From the NCBI GenBank assembly GCA_964538485.1, contig CAZIHJ010000008.1, positions 1-55,723 of the forward strand: a DNA stretch of 55,723 nt, given 5' to 3'. A model generated the notes under the pieces. That model searched no databases, had not been told where the DNA came from, and saw only the letters and a list, made by a program, of their open reading frames with translations. This document shows positions 52,512 to 55,723 of the stretch, piece by piece (the first letter of the stretch is position 1; the number at the start of each line of letters is the position of its first letter). The translations under genes were made by a program, and so were the position numbers. This stretch comes from JBJXHC01 sp964538485 (GTDB taxonomy: Bacteria > Bacteroidota > Ignavibacteria > UBA10030 > UBA6906).

Positions 52512-53420
52512 TCACTTAGCTCTTCTCGTAGGCCTCGGCTTGGGTAATTCTCTGCGCCGTGGAGGCAGATAATTGTCGGCTGTGACAACCTTTCTGCCGG
52601 TTTTTTCTTCCAGTTCCAACCGCGCTTTTTTGGCGATGCTGCCGCCCGTCTTTGCGGCTGTCTGGTTCTCAGCTAAACCCGTAGCTTCCACACTTTCAGC
52701 GAGCTGGCGCGTCGCCAGCTCAGCCAGCGCGGTGAAAATCAATTCCGCTTCGCTCATGTGGTCGCGGAGGTTCTGTGTTTCGAGACCCTTCAAATCTTTG
52801 TGGGCTTTCACGCTCACGCCCGACCATTCCTGGTGGATGATGTTGGTAAGGATGGCATACTCCTCGCCCTTTTTGATTTCATGTCCGGCCCAATAATCGG
52901 TGAGCTTGTTGCGCGTTTCCTGCCCGGTCATGCGTTGTTGAATCCACTTCTCGCTACGACCATGTTTCTGCCAAGTCTCACGAGCGCGGTCCAACGAACG
53001 GGCTGGATCAGCCATTTCCTGCATCCGCTCGTAGCCGACTTTGGCCAGCCAGAGTTTGATCGGCTCGGCCTTCGGGCTGGGGACACTCTGCACGAGACGC
53101 AGGAGGGTTTCGGCGGTGGCGACGTCGGTGAGGCGCTGTTTACCATCATACGCCGCCATTTTCAACTGGTAACAATTTGTTACCAGTTCACTTCCCTCTT
53201 TAGCGAGGCGGCCTTTCAGAACTTTCCAGTACTTTCTCGATGCCTGGTAGTCCGGTTGCTGCGTCAACACCTGAATGATGTCTATGACCGAAAACCACCA
53301 GGTCTCGGTCTGTTCGTCATACACACGCCGGATATTGTATCCTTCAAAAACAGCGAGGCCTTTTTTCATGGCGGCAGAATGAGGTCGTTTGGATTTGGTG
53401 GAATTTTCAGCTGGTGACAA
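52512..53420 (-). CDS. Bro-N domain DinD-like protein
   Basis: 302 residues from a TTG with GGTGAGG upstream; an ATG 17 codons inside (53369) is the alternative. The N-terminal part (IRRVYDEQTETWWFSVIDIIQVLT) is a Bro-N/antirepressor-type DNA-binding domain, and the later SPKAEPIKLWLAKVGYERMQE segment is its second half. The C-terminal half (ILTNIIHQEWSGVSVKAHK, MSEAELIFTALAELATRQ) matches the DNA-damage-inducible protein D family. Such genes are common in prophages and accessory DNA; this one marks a change to a more mobile-looking segment. Its function is unknown beyond likely DNA binding. Confidence 0.85.
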   Translation of the reverse strand: MSPAENSTKSKRPHSAAMKKGLAVFEGYNIRRVYDEQTETWWFSVIDIIQVLTQQPDYQASRKYWKVLKGRLAKEGSELVTNCYQLKMAAYDGKQRLTDVATAETLLRLVQSVPSPKAEPIKLWLAKVGYERMQEMADPARSLDRARETWQKHGRSEKWIQQRMTGQETRNKLTDYWAGHEIKKGEEYAILTNIIHQEWSGVSVKAHKDLKGLETQNLRDHMSEAELIFTALAELATRQLAESVEATGLAENQTAAKTGGSIAKKARLELEEKTGRKVVTADNYLPPRRRELPKPRPTRRAK

Positions 53421-53506
53421 TTCCTCACCGGTTTACTTACGCAGAGACAAACGGTATTCAGTCGGCTAGATTTTGTAACCAACTGGGATCCGGCTGATTC
53501 TATGAG

Positions 53507-54484
53507 TTATTTGTCCATCAGTGTTACTACCACATTTCCCTTTTTATGCCCTTTGTCAACATAGCGATGAGCTTCGATAATCTGCTCGAACGGGTAACGC
53601 CGGTCAATGACCGGTTTAAATTCTCCCGCCCCGGCTAACTCGGCAAGAAAACGCACATCCTCGGGACGCTCGATTACAGTACCGGCAACAACCTTCTTTT
53701 TGCTCGTCATAGAAACCCAAGGGGCCATGACCATGTCCGACAGCCCGCCCAAGACTACAAGCAAGCGTCCTCGTTCTTTCAGTGAACTCTTGCACCTGGA
53801 GAACGGAGCTGTGCCAGCTGTGTCGACGATGACATCATAGGTCTCACCATTCTGCGTGAAGTCCTCTTTTGTGTAGTCGATGACATGAGTAGCACCCAGA
53901 GATTTTACAAGTTCCAAGTTGGCGGTACTGCACACGCCAGTCACCTCAGCGCCAAAATGCTTCGCAATCTGCACTGCGGCAGTACCAACTGCACCGGACG
54001 CGCCATTGATGAGTACTCGTTCCCCTCTCTGCAGTTTTCCTCGTCTGAAGAAACTTAATGCCGTTGTGCCACCAAAAGAGAGTGCGGCTGCTTCATCGTA
54101 AGTCAGATTGGAGGGCTTCAATGCTACCGGCCCGTTTTCCTGAATGCACTTGTATTCTACATAACAGCCCATGCTGATGCCGGGAAACGCAAACACCTGA
54201 TCTCCGACTTTGAATTTACTCACGTCCTTGCCTACGGATTCAATTTCACCGGCAAGCTCCGTTCCCAGGATTGGTTGCCGTGGCTTCGAGAAACCAAGCG
54301 CGAGACGCGAGATCAGTCCGAAGCCGGCGGGTACATCAAGACTCCGTACTCTATGGTCCCCTGAAGTTACTGTGGTCGCATATACTTTTATCAGGACTTC
54401 ATTGTCCTTCGGGACTGGTTTGGGTATGTCCTTCAGTTGAAGAACTTCCGGCGGGCCGTATCGCTCGTAGACAACTGCTTTCAA
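53507..54484 (-). CDS. MDR-family NAD(P)-dependent oxidoreductase (quinone reductase-like)
   Basis: 325 residues from a TTG at 54484, supported by AGGAT five bases upstream and the family N-terminus KAVVYERYGPPEVL. The zinc-less quinone-reductase branch is suggested by GLISRLALGF and the NAD(P)-binding LINGASGAVGTAAVQIAKHFGA near residue 157. It is probably soluble and reduces quinones or enones with NADPH. It ends 86 bp after the Bro-N gene and 70 bp separate it from the next gene upstream. Confidence 0.92.
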   Translation of the reverse strand: MKAVVYERYGPPEVLQLKDIPKPVPKDNEVLIKVYATTVTSGDHRVRSLDVPAGFGLISRLALGFSKPRQPILGTELAGEIESVGKDVSKFKVGDQVFAFPGISMGCYVEYKCIQENGPVALKPSNLTYDEAAALSFGGTTALSFFRRGKLQRGERVLINGASGAVGTAAVQIAKHFGAEVTGVCSTANLELVKSLGATHVIDYTKEDFTQNGETYDVIVDTAGTAPFSRCKSSLKERGRLLVVLGGLSDMVMAPWVSMTSKKKVVAGTVIERPEDVRFLAELAGAGEFKPVIDRRYPFEQIIEAHRYVDKGHKKGNVVVTLMDK

Positions 54485-54554
54485 GTATGATCCTGTGTGG
54501 TTCCTTGGGTGACGTTCATAAGCGCGCAGGGCGTGAAACGGGTCATAGCACTTG

Positions 54555-55043
54555 TCACTCGACTATTTTCCAGTAGGAATTCTTTCTGGCGACTTTACCA
54601 TTCCGAAACTCCCAAAGATCACAACCCCGGATGTTCAAGCTCACCCCCGAAGTTGTTGTTCCAGTGAGCGTCCATTCTGATACCCCCATATCTGCTGCCA
54701 CCCAATGACGATCATCTCCGTAGTGAACGTCGGGGATACCTTTGAATCGACCGGCAAGCGCTTCACGCACCTGTTCTTTGCCGACGAAGCGTTGTCCCCA
54801 GGGTTCCGGGCCTCTTGGAAAATCAAAGGAGCAGTCATCAGAGAAGAATTCCATAATCGCGTCGAGATCGTGTCGATTGAATGCGTTAAGGATTTGCTTT
54901 AGAGTCTCGACTGTGACGGTTTCATCGCCTGTTTTCTTCTCGATCTGTCGCTTCTTGGGCGGCAGGTTGGGGTTCCCATCAGGCTTGCCAGAGAACACAA
55001 TTGCCCCCGTCAGGCTGCATACGACATACACCATACATCTCAT
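54555..55043 (-). CDS. SnoaL/NTF2-fold protein
   Basis: 162 residues. A hydrophobic N-terminus (MVYVVCSLTGAIVFSG) followed by a charged linker precedes the domain proper, from about residue 44: LKQILNAFNRHDLDAIMEFFSDDCSFDFP, then VGKEQVREALAGRF and VSEWTLTGTTTSGVSLNIRGCDLWEFRNGKV, the SnoaL-like pattern of NTF2-fold polyketide-cyclase relatives. The N-terminus could be a signal peptide or an over-long start. Such proteins have varied small-molecule roles; none can be assigned here. Confidence 0.82.
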   Translation of the reverse strand: MRCMVYVVCSLTGAIVFSGKPDGNPNLPPKKRQIEKKTGDETVTVETLKQILNAFNRHDLDAIMEFFSDDCSFDFPRGPEPWGQRFVGKEQVREALAGRFKGIPDVHYGDDRHWVAADMGVSEWTLTGTTTSGVSLNIRGCDLWEFRNGKVARKNSYWKIVE

Positions 55044-55192
55044 TCATTTTGTGTTCCTTGCATGATCAGCAACATGCCACACTCTGGGGTTTACTCCACG
55101 ACTGAATCGCCACAAACGTGACGACCGTTTGCGTTTATGGCTGACCAAAGCTTACAGAGTTTCTTACGGAGAGTCAAGGTGAAAAAGAAAAA

Positions 55193-55251
55193 CCGCAGAG
55201 ACGCCAAGACGCAGAGCAAGAAAAGAACTCCGTGTCTCCGCGTCTCTGCGG
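55193..55251. repeat. Palindromic dispersed-type repeat
   Basis: CCGCAGAGACGC at 55193-55204 is matched by its exact complement GCGTCTCTGCGG at 55240-55251, with further imperfect pairing inside. This CGCAGAGACGC type of palindrome is known to me as a dispersed repeat in several environmental bacterial groups. It lies in the 264-bp gap between the SnoaL-like gene and the T9SS cargo gene. Confidence 0.8.
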
Positions 55252-55307
55252 TGATATTCTTTAATGGTCAGGCCCTCGGTCGCTACGGCGCCTCAGGGTA
55301 AGAACTG

Positions 55308-55723
55308 TTATTTCACCAGTAACATCTTCTTCAGGCTCGTGTAGTTGCCAGGGCCGTTCACAGACTTTGCTTCCATCTTATAGAAATACACGCCGCTGCT
55401 CACCTTCTTGCCGAAGCTGTTGGTGCCGTCCCACTCCATAGTAAAGTACCCGGCGGGTCGCTGCTCATCAACAAGCTTTGCAACGGTCTGGCCGAGCATA
55501 TTGTACACGGTCAGCCGCACGTTGCTTTCCTCGGGCAGAGCAAATCGGATATTGGTCACCGGATTGAATGGGTTGGGATAGTTCTGCGCAAGCTCGAATA
55601 CCGCGGGAAGTCCGGTCTGATCAACAACATCCGTCGCACCGACGTTGAAACGGACAGGGACTGATGCAACCGGCGTTACGGGATCGTTGCTGGCAATATT
55701 GAGTGTTCCCTGATAGACGCCAA
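55308..55723 (-). CDS. T9SS cargo protein, C-terminal part (5' end beyond window)
   Basis: The frame stays open to the window edge, so this is the 3' end of a longer gene. The visible C-terminal 138 residues begin with a choice-of-anchor or ASH-type beta segment (GTLNIASNDPVTPVASVPV) and end in the standard type A sorting domain: LAQNYPNPFNPVTNIRF, NVRLTVYNMLGQTVAKLVDE, SSGVYFYKMEA and a terminal LKKMLLVK. The protein is exported through the outer membrane by the type IX system and cleaved or attached there. What the N-terminal cargo domain does cannot be seen. Confidence 0.93.
   Translation of the reverse strand, partial: GVYQGTLNIASNDPVTPVASVPVRFNVGATDVVDQTGLPAVFELAQNYPNPFNPVTNIRFALPEESNVRLTVYNMLGQTVAKLVDEQRPAGYFTMEWDGTNSFGKKVSSGVYFYKMEAKSVNGPGNYTSLKKMLLVK

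Overview
The window looks like a chromosomal segment from a moderately GC-balanced Gram-negative bacterium of the Fibrobacteres-Chlorobi-Bacteroidetes group, most like Ignavibacteria/Kapabacteria-type lineages. This is inferred from a C-terminal type IX secretion (T9SS) sorting domain at the right edge and a related C-terminus at 26 kb, two PorV-like outer-membrane proteins, an alternative complex III (Act) plus caa3-type oxidase operon, and LPS-core type glycosyltransferases. No rRNA is present, so the taxonomy is an inference. The 100 N at 44972-45071 show that this is a scaffold from a draft or metagenome assembly.

Layout, left to right. 0-1.8 kb: tRNA-Arg(CCU), a small repeat cluster, a lipoprotein and an outer-membrane barrel. 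1.9-12 kb: one dense leftward transcription unit that begins with a CorC/HlyC-type membrane protein and runs through a glycan cluster (GT1/GT4-like transferase, Wzx-like flippase, methyltransferase, GT4, three GT2 enzymes, a DUF2064-like protein) to nadD. 12.2-18.6 kb: leftward nuoG-nuoH-nuoI (only part of complex I), alanine dehydrogenase, an M16 peptidase and uridine kinase. 18.8-24 kb: a membrane GT2, then a region of unfamiliar genes: a sigma54-activator-like AAA+ protein that lacks the GAFTGA loop, an 8-TM protein, a 69-residue exported peptide made of three 13-residue repeats with its own promoter and terminator, and an M50 intramembrane protease.

24-28.2 kb: a rightward operon of surface proteins (lipoprotein, beta-propeller protein with T9SS-like C-terminus, two PorV-like barrels). 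28.3-34.2 kb: a leftward overlapping operon joining an aspartate kinase, an endonuclease III homologue, two GT9 heptosyltransferase-like enzymes and two envelope proteins. 34.5 kb: a 54-residue zinc-ribbon protein.

34.7-46.6 kb: the respiratory core, a leftward 12-gene operon actA-B-C-D-E-F, a small membrane protein, SCO, coxII-I-III-IV. Act takes electrons from quinol, passes them through c-type hemes to CoxII (CuA plus a fused cytochrome c) and on to oxygen at CoxI; together with NuoGHI and citrate synthase (49.4 kb) this describes an aerobic respiratory chain. 46.8-52.4 kb: CorA, a radical SAM protein, citrate synthase and a second aspartate kinase. 52.5-55 kb: a more accessory-looking set (Bro-N/DinD-like protein, MDR oxidoreductase, SnoaL-like protein) and a dispersed-type palindromic repeat, ending in the 3' part of a large T9SS cargo gene that runs off the window.
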